Source: an uncultured Polaribacter sp.
Lineage (GTDB): Bacteria > Bacteroidota > Bacteroidia > Flavobacteriales > Flavobacteriaceae
Reading direction: 5' to 3'
Length of the DNA stretch: 64,000 bases
Assembly: GCF_947503875.1 (NCBI RefSeq)
Contig: NZ_CANNFH010000007.1
Coordinates: 116,811 to 180,810, forward strand
Shown here: positions 51,705 to 60,937 of the stretch, in pieces
Position numbering within the stretch: position 1 is the first letter of the stretch
How the letters are laid out: each line of letters opens with the position of its first letter
Made by a program: the position numbers and the translations under genes
The notes under the pieces: model-generated
Told to the model about the DNA's origin: nothing
Database searches by the model: none
The model's input: the letters and a program-made list of their open reading frames with translations, nothing else

Positions 51705-54497
51705 ATGAAGAGAGACATTTCGCAAGTAAATCCTAAGGAAAACATTATTATTAAAGGTGCAAAATTGCACAACTTAAAAAATATAGATGTTGTAATTCCA
51801 AGAAATAAATTAGTAGTAATTACTGGGCTTTCTGGCTCTGGTAAATCTTCTTTGGCTTTTGATACGCTTTATGCAGAAGGACAAAGACGTTACGTAGAAA
51901 GTTTAAGTTCTTATGCGCGCCAATTTTTGGGTAAATTAGACAAACCAAAGGTAGATTATATTAAAGGTATTGCCCCAGCAATTGCCATAGAACAAAAAGT
52001 AAACTCAACAAACCCAAGATCTACAGTTGGTACAAGCACAGAAATTTACGATTATATAAAATTATTATTTGCTAGAATTGGCAAAACCTACTCGCCTATT
52101 TCTGGAGACGAAGTAAAAAAAGATACAGTTACAGATGTTGTAAAATTCATTCAAAAATTTGAAGAAAAAACCAAACTTTTACTGCTTGCACCAATAACTA
52201 TTGATGAAAACAGAGATTTAAAAACCGTTTTACAAGTTTTAGAACAACAAGGCTACGCACGTTTAAAATGGAATGATAAAGTACACAGAATTCCGAATTT
52301 TCCACAAGAGGAGTTTAAAAATGAACCTTTATATTTAGTTGTAGATAGAATTGTAACTAAAAATGATGAAGACTTTTACAATAGATTAGCAGATGCTATA
52401 CAAACTGCTTTCTTTGAAGGAAAAGGAATTTGTTTTGTAGAAAATTTGGCAGACAATAAAGTATCTGAATTTAGCAATAAATTCGATTTAGATGGCATGT
52501 CTTTCTTAGAACCAAACACCCATTTGTTTAGTTTTAACAATCCTTATGGTGCTTGCCCAACTTGCGAAGGTTATGGAAACGTAATTGGTATAGATGCAGA
52601 TTTAGTTATACCAAATACAGGTTTATCTATTATGGAAGACGCAATTTTTCCGTTTAAAACACCTTCTTACGTTCATTATAAAGAAGCGTTAATAGATGTT
52701 GCATATCAATTTGATATTCCAATACACAAACCTTGGTTTCAGCTTACAGAAAAACAAAAAGATTTGGTTTGGTCTGGTAATCAAGCTTTTTACGGAATAA
52801 ATCACTTTTTTACCGTTTTAGAAGAAAAAAGCTATAAAATTCAGAATAGAGTTATGCTTTCTCGCTATCGTGGAAAAACAAAATGCACCACTTGTAACGG
52901 CAAACGTTTGCGAGAAGAAACCAATTACGTAAAAATTAATAACAAAAACATATCTGATTTAGTAGCATTGCCTTTAGATGAACTTTCTGTATTCTTTAAA
53001 AATTTAAAGCTAGACAAATACCAAGAAAAAATAGGAAAACGTTTACTTACAGAAATTAACAATAGATTGCAATTTTTAACCAATGTTGGTCTAAATTATT
53101 TAACCATCAACAGAACTTCTAACACACTTTCTGGTGGTGAAAGTCAGCGTATAAACTTAGCCACTTCTTTAGGCAGTTCTTTGGTAGGTTCTATGTATAT
53201 TTTAGATGAACCAAGTATAGGTTTACACCCAAAAGATACAGAACGTTTAATTGGCGTGCTAAAAGATTTAAGAGATTTAGGCAATACAGTTGTTGTGGTA
53301 GAGCATGATGAAGACATTATGAAAGAAGCCGACTATATTATAGATATTGGTCCAGAAGCTGGTACTTTTGGTGGTAACGTAGTGGCTGAAGGAGATTTTG
53401 CAGCAATTCTAAAATCAGAATCTTTAACTGCAAAATACCTTAATGAAGATTTAAAAATTGAAGTACCCAAAAAACGTAGAACTTCAAAAAATAAAATTGA
53501 AATTTTAGGCGCAAGAGAACACAACTTGCAAAATATAGATGTAACCTTTCCTTTAAATTGTTTAAGTGTAATTACAGGTGTTTCTGGTTCTGGAAAAAGT
53601 ACATTGGTAAAGAAAATTTTATACCCAACAATGCAAAAAAAATTAGTGGGTTATGGAGATAAAATTGGCCAGCATACAGCTGTAAAAGGAGATTTTAACA
53701 CTTTAAAAAACATAGAATTTATAGACCAAAATCCAATTGGGCGTTCTTCACGTTCAAATCCCGTTACTTATATTAAGGCTTATGACGATATTCGTGCGTT
53801 GTTTTCCAATCAAAAATTAGCAAAAGTTAGAAACTACAAACCCAAACATTTTTCTTTTAATGTAGAAGGCGGGCGCTGTGAAACCTGCAAAGGAGAAGGC
53901 GAAGTAACTATAGAAATGCAATTTATGGCAGACGTGCATTTAGAATGTGACGTTTGTAACGGAAAACGCTTTAAAAAAGAGGTATTAGAAGTAAAATTTT
54001 ACGAAAAAACCATAGACGATATTTTAAATTTAACTATAGATGATGCCGTTGCTTTTTTCAAAGAAAATTTAGTAACTAAAATTGCTAAAAAACTACAACC
54101 TTTGCAAGACGTTGGTTTGGGCTATGTTACTTTAGGGCAGTCATCTTCTACCCTTTCTGGTGGTGAGGCACAACGTATAAAATTGGCATCATTTTTAGTA
54201 AAAGGTACCACAAAAGACAAAACACTATTTATTTTTGATGAACCCACAACAGGTTTGCATTTTCACGATATTAAAAAGCTATTGGCAAGTTTTAATGCAC
54301 TTATAGAACGCGGGCATTCTATAATTGTAATAGAGCATAATATAGAATTAATTAAGTGTGCAGATTATATTATAGACCTTGGTTTAGAAGGTGGTAAAAA
54401 TGGCGGAAGTTTACTTTTTCAGGGTACTCCAGAAGATTTGGCAAAAAATAAAAAATCGTATACCTCTAAATATTTGGCAGAGAAATTAGTGCTTTAA
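51705..54497 (+). CDS. uvrA: Excinuclease ABC subunit A
   Basis: GLSGSGKSSLAFDTLYAEGQRRYVESLSSYARQFLG, CPTCEGYG and CETCKGEGEVTIEMQFMADVHLECDVCNGKRF zinc motifs, two ABC signatures. Confidence 0.97.
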   Translation: MKRDISQVNPKENIIIKGAKLHNLKNIDVVIPRNKLVVITGLSGSGKSSLAFDTLYAEGQRRYVESLSSYARQFLGKLDKPKVDYIKGIAPAIAIEQKVNSTNPRSTVGTSTEIYDYIKLLFARIGKTYSPISGDEVKKDTVTDVVKFIQKFEEKTKLLLLAPITIDENRDLKTVLQVLEQQGYARLKWNDKVHRIPNFPQEEFKNEPLYLVVDRIVTKNDEDFYNRLADAIQTAFFEGKGICFVENLADNKVSEFSNKFDLDGMSFLEPNTHLFSFNNPYGACPTCEGYGNVIGIDADLVIPNTGLSIMEDAIFPFKTPSYVHYKEALIDVAYQFDIPIHKPWFQLTEKQKDLVWSGNQAFYGINHFFTVLEEKSYKIQNRVMLSRYRGKTKCTTCNGKRLREETNYVKINNKNISDLVALPLDELSVFFKNLKLDKYQEKIGKRLLTEINNRLQFLTNVGLNYLTINRTSNTLSGGESQRINLATSLGSSLVGSMYILDEPSIGLHPKDTERLIGVLKDLRDLGNTVVVVEHDEDIMKEADYIIDIGPEAGTFGGNVVAEGDFAAILKSESLTAKYLNEDLKIEVPKKRRTSKNKIEILGAREHNLQNIDVTFPLNCLSVITGVSGSGKSTLVKKILYPTMQKKLVGYGDKIGQHTAVKGDFNTLKNIEFIDQNPIGRSSRSNPVTYIKAYDDIRALFSNQKLAKVRNYKPKHFSFNVEGGRCETCKGEGEVTIEMQFMADVHLECDVCNGKRFKKEVLEVKFYEKTIDDILNLTIDDAVAFFKENLVTKIAKKLQPLQDVGLGYVTLGQSSSTLSGGEAQRIKLASFLVKGTTKDKTLFIFDEPTTGLHFHDIKKLLASFNALIERGHSIIVIEHNIELIKCADYIIDLGLEGGKNGGSLLFQGTPEDLAKNKKSYTSKYLAEKLVL

Positions 54498-54508
54498 TTT
54501 TTTTTGAA

Positions 54509-54595
54509 GCTATTTCCTGCTTTCACCACTCGCTTTGCACAAAAAAGTGCAAGAGCTCAAACAAATGGTTCAATCAGGGCTAAACTCGTTTGCTA
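54509..54595 (+). repeat. Possible dispersed flavobacterial intergenic element
   Basis: gctatttcctgctttcaccactcgctttgcacaaaaaagtgcaagagctcaaacaaatggttcaatcagggctaaac, resembling from memory a common flavobacterial intergenic sequence. Confidence 0.4.
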
Positions 54596-54645
54596 ACTAT
54601 ATTACAAATAGCAAGTAAACCCAATTTTAAAAACCAATTTCACTA

Positions 54646-54678
54646 ATCCCTCAAAGGGTTCAAAACCCTTTGAGGGAT
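54646..54678. terminator. Perfect 15-bp stem hairpin, possible terminator or REP-like palindrome
   Basis: atccctcaaagggtt-caa-aaccctttgagggat. Confidence 0.6.
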
Positions 54679-54770
54679 AAAATAAAACCCAACTATGAAC
54701 TAACAATTTTTTATGTAAACGCATACATCAGATAAAATAATACGGTAAAAAACAACTTACAATTTTAAAA

Positions 54771-54982
54771 ATAAAGTGAGTTCCATTTAAAAAAAACACT
54801 ATTTGCTAACAATTACAACTTCTAATATTAAAAATCAATGTCATTTCAACTTTATAGGGAATTCTCAAACTAAGTAAGAAATTTCTCAAGTACACTGAGT
54901 TACGTTTGAAATTGCAGAAATCAACAAATTTTTAGCTACATAGAAAACATAAACTATAATAGTTATATAGAATTCAGGTTAA
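54771..54982. repeat. Second, diverged copy of the MITE-like element (inverse orientation to 49119-49309)
   Basis: Ends ataaagtgagttccat and atagaattcaggttaa; shared internal gtcatttcaact...agaaatttctcaagtacactgagttacgtttgaaat and aactataatagttatat. Confidence 0.6.
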
Positions 54983-54985
54983 ACT

Positions 54986-55018
54986 ACGAATTCTAATTGA
55001 TACTTCACGAATTCTAAT
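54986..55018 (+). promoter_or_regulatory. Direct repeat ACGAATTCTAAT x2 at 21-bp spacing, candidate LytTR-type operator
   Basis: acgaattctaat at 54986-54997 and 55007-55018; candidate TACTTTTA promoter box at 55048-55055; lipoprotein start at 55087. Confidence 0.5.
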
Positions 55019-55086
55019 ACAGGGCAAATTTAACTTTTTTTCCGTTTTACTTTTACAGTGTATTAACACCTAAAAAAGTAAAAATT

Positions 55087-56178
55087 ATGAAAACATTTGT
55101 AAAAACCACCACATTTTTAGTAGCAAGTATTTTAACTACTTCCCTATTTATCAGTTGCAATTCTTCCGAAGAAAAAACACCAAAAACTCCAAAAGTTATT
55201 GTACAAAACACAATACCCATTCCCAAAAAAGTGGCAGCCAAAGTTTATCAAAAACCAATTGTATTTATTGCTGGCTTTGATAAGGGTACTGAAAATTTTT
55301 ATGCAAATGCCAGAACATATTTTAAAGAAAAAGGATTAAAAGTAATTGATGGCCAATATTCTTTAGAAGAAATAATTTTATGGTTAAATAAAAACGGAAA
55401 GTCAAATCCATTTGGCGAAATTCATATTGTAAACAAGAGCAACCCTTACAAAGGCATGAATTTAGAAACTACAATTCATGGTAATAAAATAACTGCAGAA
55501 ACTTTAAGAAGAACAATTACACAAGGAACTTTACCAACACTAGAAAACGTTGTAAATAACAATTCTAAAATAATATTTCATGCCTCTGGATTGATAGAAA
55601 ATTTAGAATTGCTAAGAACATTAAAAGATGCTTTTCATGCCAAAGAAAATCCAAAAGTAGTGGCATCTCCTTATCATACTATTTTTGGCGGCAAATTTTC
55701 TAATCACTATTTAGCAAAACCTTTTTATGTATTTTATCCCACTGCAAATTCACCTGGTATCACAGATTTGTCTAAAGAAATTGCAAAAAAATACCCAGAA
55801 GAAACAGAAATAAATTGGTATGATGCTTTAAATAATAGTGAAGAAAGATATGTTGGAGAAGCATTTACCACACAATTCTCCATACCAATTAAATGGGAAT
55901 TCGATTTTCATAACACAGATAATGAAATGCCAAATTTTAAAATTTCTGAAGAAGTTATGGATTGGATAGAACAAGATGATTTGTTAATGGCAGAGTTGGA
56001 AAAATACAAGATTCCTGTGGAAAAATTTAGATGGAATTGGAAAGCAAAAGGGAGCAAATTAACCATTAGAGGCAGGGCTACAGGACTGTGCGTACTTAAA
56101 CCGTTAATTAAACCTTATGGCGATTTAAAGCATGTAAAGCCAGACACCAACAATAAACGTTTGTATGCTTTAAAATAA
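55087..56178 (+). CDS. Putative lipoprotein of unknown function
   Basis: Lipobox LFISC after hydrophobic segment; no recognised domain. Confidence 0.75.
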   Translation: MKTFVKTTTFLVASILTTSLFISCNSSEEKTPKTPKVIVQNTIPIPKKVAAKVYQKPIVFIAGFDKGTENFYANARTYFKEKGLKVIDGQYSLEEIILWLNKNGKSNPFGEIHIVNKSNPYKGMNLETTIHGNKITAETLRRTITQGTLPTLENVVNNNSKIIFHASGLIENLELLRTLKDAFHAKENPKVVASPYHTIFGGKFSNHYLAKPFYVFYPTANSPGITDLSKEIAKKYPEETEINWYDALNNSEERYVGEAFTTQFSIPIKWEFDFHNTDNEMPNFKISEEVMDWIEQDDLLMAELEKYKIPVEKFRWNWKAKGSKLTIRGRATGLCVLKPLIKPYGDLKHVKPDTNNKRLYALK

Positions 56179-56263
56179 AGTGTAGATTAAAATATTGTAA
56201 GTAAATAAACGTCGTTACCTAAAAACTCTGTGTAATGGCGTTTTAATTAGTAAGTTTGTTTTT

Positions 56264-58303
56264 ATGAAATTAATTTTAAAAAATTTCTTAGCAGTTGTTG
56301 CAAATTTTCTTTTAAATTTTAAAAGAAGTTTGTCTACAATACTTATGCTGCATTGTTTGCATTCAGCAGCCCAAGAAAATACTTTTAAAAAAATAACTGG
56401 GTCTAAAAACTTTAAGATACATACAATTACACAAGATGACTACAATAATATTTGGCTAGCCACCAATAAAGGCTTAGTTAAGTATGATGGAATTGCATTA
56501 AAAAATTACGATTTTAAAATCGGGAATTCTTCGCAAGAAGTACAAACCTTATTCAGTAAAAATGATTCTTTATTTATTGGAAAAAATAAAAGCATAAACT
56601 TAAAAACAAAAGACACACTTTTAACTTTTGAATCCAAAAGTGTACAGAAAATAGTAGAGCATAACAATCAGTATTATTTTGCTACAAACCAAGGTGTTTG
56701 GCATTTTAGAGGCGATTATTTGCAACCTTTAAAAACCAAATACAATTTAGATTTTTCTTTAATAAATGATATTTTATTTTACGATAACAGCTTTATAGTA
56801 GCGAGTAATAGTGGCCTTTGGAAATTAGATGCGCTTATAAAACCCAAAAAGATTACAAAGCTAAGTTCTGGCGAATTTTCTTCACTTTTAAAAATAGAAA
56901 ACAAATTATTTGTACTTAAAAATAAAAATGAAATTTTAGAAGTAAAAGAAGATCATAAGCTCGACTTAAAATACATTTTAAATGAAATAAATACGATTAA
57001 AAATATTGATGATAAAATTTATGTAATTTCTAAAAACAACGGAATTGATGTTTTAAATGCAACCACTTTTATTTTTGAAAAAAGACTAAATAAGTACAAT
57101 AGTAATTTAAACTCTAATACTATTTACACTGCTTTTCAAGATAGCGAAAAAAATGTATTTATTGCTTCAAATACTGGCTTATACCTTAAAAAAAATACAA
57201 GTATAACAGCATATACAAAGCTACAAATAGCAGATATAAGCATTAATTATACTCCTTTAAATAAAAGTATTCAAACAAATAGCAACAATGCTTTGCAGCT
57301 AAATCGAGATCAAAATAACATTGCTTTTTTATTGCAAAGTATTTCAATTTGCAACCCAAAAAGTATTGTTTATAGGCATCAATTAAACAACGGTGAATTT
57401 TCTCCTTGGAGCACTCAAAATCAAATTAATTTTGCAAATTTAGAAAGTGGCAAGTATACTTTTATCGCGCAAAGCAAATTTATAAACAGTAATAAAATAA
57501 CTTCAGAAAAATTTCATTTTTCAATAGATAAACCCATCTATAAAAAAGTTTGGTTTATTACCCTTTGTATTGTTTTATTCTGTTTAGTTGCCGCTAGTTT
57601 ACTAGAAATTTATATTCGTAAGCTTAAAAAGAAAAATGAACAAAAAGTTACCGCCTTAAAATTAGAAAACCATCTCTTGTCTTTAGAGCAAAAAGCATTG
57701 CAATTACAAATGAATCCGCATTTTATTTTTAATGTGTTAAATGGTATAAAAGCATTAGGTAATACCAACAATAAAAAAGAGTTAAACAGTACTATTTCTC
57801 AGTTTGCAGTGCTTTTAAGAAGTGTTTTAAACAATTCTAATTTAGCAGAAATTAGTTTAAAAGAAGAAATAAATACGCTTAAAAACTATTTGTTTTTAGA
57901 GCAAAAAATGAATACAAATGCCTTTGAATTTAGCATTACAGAAAACTTAAATAGTATAGATGCAGAAGAAATTTTAATTCCGCCAATGTTAATACAGCCT
58001 TTTGTTGAAAACGCTGTAAAACATGGAATTTCTAAAATCCAAAAAAAGGGAGAAATCGAAATTAGTTTTAAAGTAAATCATCGTTTTTTAGAATGTTGCA
58101 TTACAGATAACGGAATTGGTATTTATGAATCTCAAAAAAACAAATCACATAAAAGCCATAATTCCTTGGCTTTAAAAATAACTAAAGAAAGAATTAAAAA
58201 CCTGAATAAGTACGCTAATTTTACAATTAAAGAATTGAAAAACAAAACTGAAGTTAAAGGCACTTCTATTCAGTTTAAAATACCTTTAAAAACAGATTTT
58301 TAA
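56264..58303 (+). CDS. LytS/YehU-type sensor histidine kinase with ligand-binding propeller and Y_Y_Y-like region
   Basis: QDDYNNIWLATNKGLVKYDG repeats, TM, LQMNPHFIFNVLNGIKALGN, PPMLIQPFVENAVKHGI. Confidence 0.9.
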   Translation: MKLILKNFLAVVANFLLNFKRSLSTILMLHCLHSAAQENTFKKITGSKNFKIHTITQDDYNNIWLATNKGLVKYDGIALKNYDFKIGNSSQEVQTLFSKNDSLFIGKNKSINLKTKDTLLTFESKSVQKIVEHNNQYYFATNQGVWHFRGDYLQPLKTKYNLDFSLINDILFYDNSFIVASNSGLWKLDALIKPKKITKLSSGEFSSLLKIENKLFVLKNKNEILEVKEDHKLDLKYILNEINTIKNIDDKIYVISKNNGIDVLNATTFIFEKRLNKYNSNLNSNTIYTAFQDSEKNVFIASNTGLYLKKNTSITAYTKLQIADISINYTPLNKSIQTNSNNALQLNRDQNNIAFLLQSISICNPKSIVYRHQLNNGEFSPWSTQNQINFANLESGKYTFIAQSKFINSNKITSEKFHFSIDKPIYKKVWFITLCIVLFCLVAASLLEIYIRKLKKKNEQKVTALKLENHLLSLEQKALQLQMNPHFIFNVLNGIKALGNTNNKKELNSTISQFAVLLRSVLNNSNLAEISLKEEINTLKNYLFLEQKMNTNAFEFSITENLNSIDAEEILIPPMLIQPFVENAVKHGISKIQKKGEIEISFKVNHRFLECCITDNGIGIYESQKNKSHKSHNSLALKITKERIKNLNKYANFTIKELKNKTEVKGTSIQFKIPLKTDF

Positions 58304-58308
58304 ACAAA

Positions 58309-59150
58309 ATGAAAAAAAGAAAGTTTATAAAGAAGTCGCTTTTAAGTGCCACAGGACTTTTCTTAGCAACCGGAATTTACTCTTGGCAAGTAGAACCTTT
58401 TTGGTTAGAGTTTGTAAAAAAAATATGCCTATTAAGATTTTACCTGAGCATCTTGTTGGTAAAACACTCATGCAAATTAGCGACATACATGTGGGAAACA
58501 GGTTTAATTATCAATTTATAATTGATTCTTTTAAAAAAGCAAAGCTGTATAAACCAGGTTTTGTAATGTATACAGGAGATTATGTTTCTTACGAAGATGA
58601 GCAACAATTTAAGCAATTACAAGAGGTAATGCAAAAGCCTGTTTTAGGTAATTTAGGTACTTTTGGCATTCTTGGAAATCATGATTATGGGATAAATTGG
58701 TACCAACAAGAAGTTGCCGATCAGATTAATACCATTTTAGAAGATTCTGGAGTTACAATGCTCAACAATCAACAAAAAGAAAATAGTGGTTTATATATTA
58801 CCGGTTTAGACGATTATTGGGGATTAAATTTTAACCCTAAAAAAGTGCTTTCAGAAATGAATCATAATAAAGCAAACTTAATACTATGTGATAATCCAGA
58901 TTTTTGTGATTTAGATGTTTGGGGCAAATATTCTGGTTGGATTTTATCTGGTCACACAAATGGAGGCCAAGTAAAACCACCTTTTTTAAAACCACCTGTA
59001 TTGCCTGTAAAAAACAAGCGATATACTGCTGGAGAAATTCCATTAAAAAAAGGCCGTACACTTTATATAAACAGCGCTTTAGGTAACTCTCGTCAAATTC
59101 GTTTTAATGTAAGACCAGAAATTACTTTATTTACACTAAAAAAAGCATAA
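58309..59150 (+). pseudogene. Metallophosphoesterase split by a frameshift at an A8 tract (58309-58521 frame carries the N-terminus; 58383-59150 frame carries the catalytic domain)
   Basis: MKKRKFIKKSLLSATGLFLATGIYSWQVEPFWLEFVKK in one frame, NMPIKILPEHLVGKTLMQISDIHVGNRF...YTGDYV...GILGNHDYG...LSGHTNGGQ in the next. Confidence 0.75.
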
Positions 59151-59153
59151 AAA

Positions 59154-59903
59154 ATGAACAAAACAACAGCCATTTTAGTAGAAGATAATCCTTTAGCATT
59201 AGAAATGCTAGAAAATGATATAAGCACTAATCACAAAGATTTAACGCTGGTTGGCAAAGCAAAATCTGTTGTTGAAGCCGCAAAATTACTAAGAACAATA
59301 ACACCTGACATTTTATTTTTAGATATAATGTTGGGAGACGGAACAGGATTTGATATTTTAGAAATTTTCCCCGATTTAACTTCTAAAATTATTTTTGTTA
59401 CAGCAAGCGATGCTTATGCTATTAAAGCTTTTAAGTTTGCAGCAATAGATTATATTTTAAAACCATATACAGACAAAGATTTGGCAAATGCAATTGCCAA
59501 AGCATTTTCTCAAATTCAACCAAAAAACGAACAATTAAGTGTTTTAAAGCAAGCGATTACTGCTCCAAATTCTAGTTTAGAAAAAATATCTTTACATACC
59601 ACAGAAAAAATAATTGTGGCTAATATTATCGATATCATTCGCTGTAAATCTGATAATAATTATACTACTTTCTTTTTTAAAGATAGCTCTAAAATACTAG
59701 TTTCTAAAACCTTAAAGTTTTACGCAGATTTATTAAAAGAAGTTGGCTTTATTAGAGTGCATCAAAGTCATTTAATCAACACAAAGTATATTAAAGAATT
59801 TATAAAATCTGATGGTGGTTATTTAATGCTTACCGATAATTCTAATGTGCCTGTTTCAGTAAGAAAAAGAACAGAAGTTTTAGAGGTTTTGAATTCTTTT
59901 TGA
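59154..59903 (+). CDS. LytTR-family response regulator
   Basis: REC domain (PDILFLDIMLGDGTGFDIL) plus LytTR domain (IIRCKSDNNYTTFFF, FIRVHQSHLINTKYIKEF). Confidence 0.94.
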   Translation: MNKTTAILVEDNPLALEMLENDISTNHKDLTLVGKAKSVVEAAKLLRTITPDILFLDIMLGDGTGFDILEIFPDLTSKIIFVTASDAYAIKAFKFAAIDYILKPYTDKDLANAIAKAFSQIQPKNEQLSVLKQAITAPNSSLEKISLHTTEKIIVANIIDIIRCKSDNNYTTFFFKDSSKILVSKTLKFYADLLKEVGFIRVHQSHLINTKYIKEFIKSDGGYLMLTDNSNVPVSVRKRTEVLEVLNSF

Positions 59904-60052
59904 TGCTAATTTGTGGGAACTACGAATTCATTGGTTTTCATTTTGCACACATTATAAATTTGATAATAAATAACAAGGTGTGAGCTACAGTATGGGACTT
60001 CTCACTACATTCGAAGTGACAATTTGAGTTTTAATCCAAATTTCGGATACAA

Positions 60053-60088
60053 AAAAAGTCTTTCTATTTCTAGAAAGACTCTTGTTTT
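60053..60088 (-). terminator. Intrinsic terminator downstream of tRNA-His
   Basis: Perfect stem agtctttcta-tttc-tagaaagact with T run on the minus strand. Confidence 0.8.
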
Positions 60089-60089
60089 G

Positions 60090-60164
60090 GGTGGAAGACG
60101 GGACTCGAACCCGCGACACTCGGTACCACAAACCGATACTCTAACCAACTGAGCTACAACCACC
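60090..60164 (-). tRNA. tRNA-His (GTG)
   Basis: Minus strand ggtggttgtagctcagttggttagagtatcggtttgtggtaccgagtgtcgcgggttcgagtcccgtcttccacc; anticodon loop ttGTGgt. Confidence 0.95.
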
Positions 60165-60218
60165 ATATAATTGCGGATGCAAATATAAATGTTTTTTCTA
60201 TTTTAACACAATAAAAAA

Positions 60219-60935
60219 TTAAATTAATTTATCTAAATTTTCTACAGCTACGTAACGTTCTGTGGTAAAAGCTTCTGCATGCTCTGCTCCTATTAATCTG
60301 CCTAAATCTCTTGCTCTATAATTTATGCTATCTGTAAAGTTTTTACTAGTTATTGGCGTTTCTGGCTCCTTACTTTTTGGGTCGTAAAACTGAGAAGTAT
60401 ATGCCATAACTGCTTTTTCTTTAATTTCCATAAAACCAGTTACATCAACCACAAAATTAGGCTCAATATTTTTCCATTGTATGTAATGGTAGACTTGCTT
60501 AGGTCTCCATTTTTCTTGAAGTTTCCCATCTAATTTTGTTTCAATTTTTAAAAGTCCGCTTAAAAAACAAGCATCAGAAACCAATTTACTCCCTTTACCA
60601 TGATCTATATGCCTGTCATCAATTGCATTACACAAAACAATTTCTGGCCTATATTTACGAATCATTTTTATAATTTCTAGTTGATGTTTTTCATCATTAA
60701 TAAAAAAACCATCTCTAAATTTTAAGTTTTCGCGCGCTACAACGCCAAGAATTTTACCTGCATTTGTAGCTTCAATAAATCTTAATTCCGCAGAACCTCT
60801 TGTGCCTAATTCACCTTGAGTTAAATCTACAATACCTACTTTTTTACCCAAAGAAACTTCTTTGGCTATAGTTGCACCACAACCCAACTCCACATCATCT
60901 GGATGCGCACCAAAAGCTAAAATATCTAATTTCAT
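60219..60935 (-). CDS. bshB1: Bacillithiol biosynthesis deacetylase BshB1
   Basis: LAFGAHPDDVELGCGATIAKEVSLGKKVGIVDLTQGELGTRG, DDRHIDHGKGSKLV. Confidence 0.93.
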   Translation of the reverse strand: MKLDILAFGAHPDDVELGCGATIAKEVSLGKKVGIVDLTQGELGTRGSAELRFIEATNAGKILGVVARENLKFRDGFFINDEKHQLEIIKMIRKYRPEIVLCNAIDDRHIDHGKGSKLVSDACFLSGLLKIETKLDGKLQEKWRPKQVYHYIQWKNIEPNFVVDVTGFMEIKEKAVMAYTSQFYDPKSKEPETPITSKNFTDSINYRARDLGRLIGAEHAEAFTTERYVAVENLDKLI

Positions 60936-60937
60936 TA

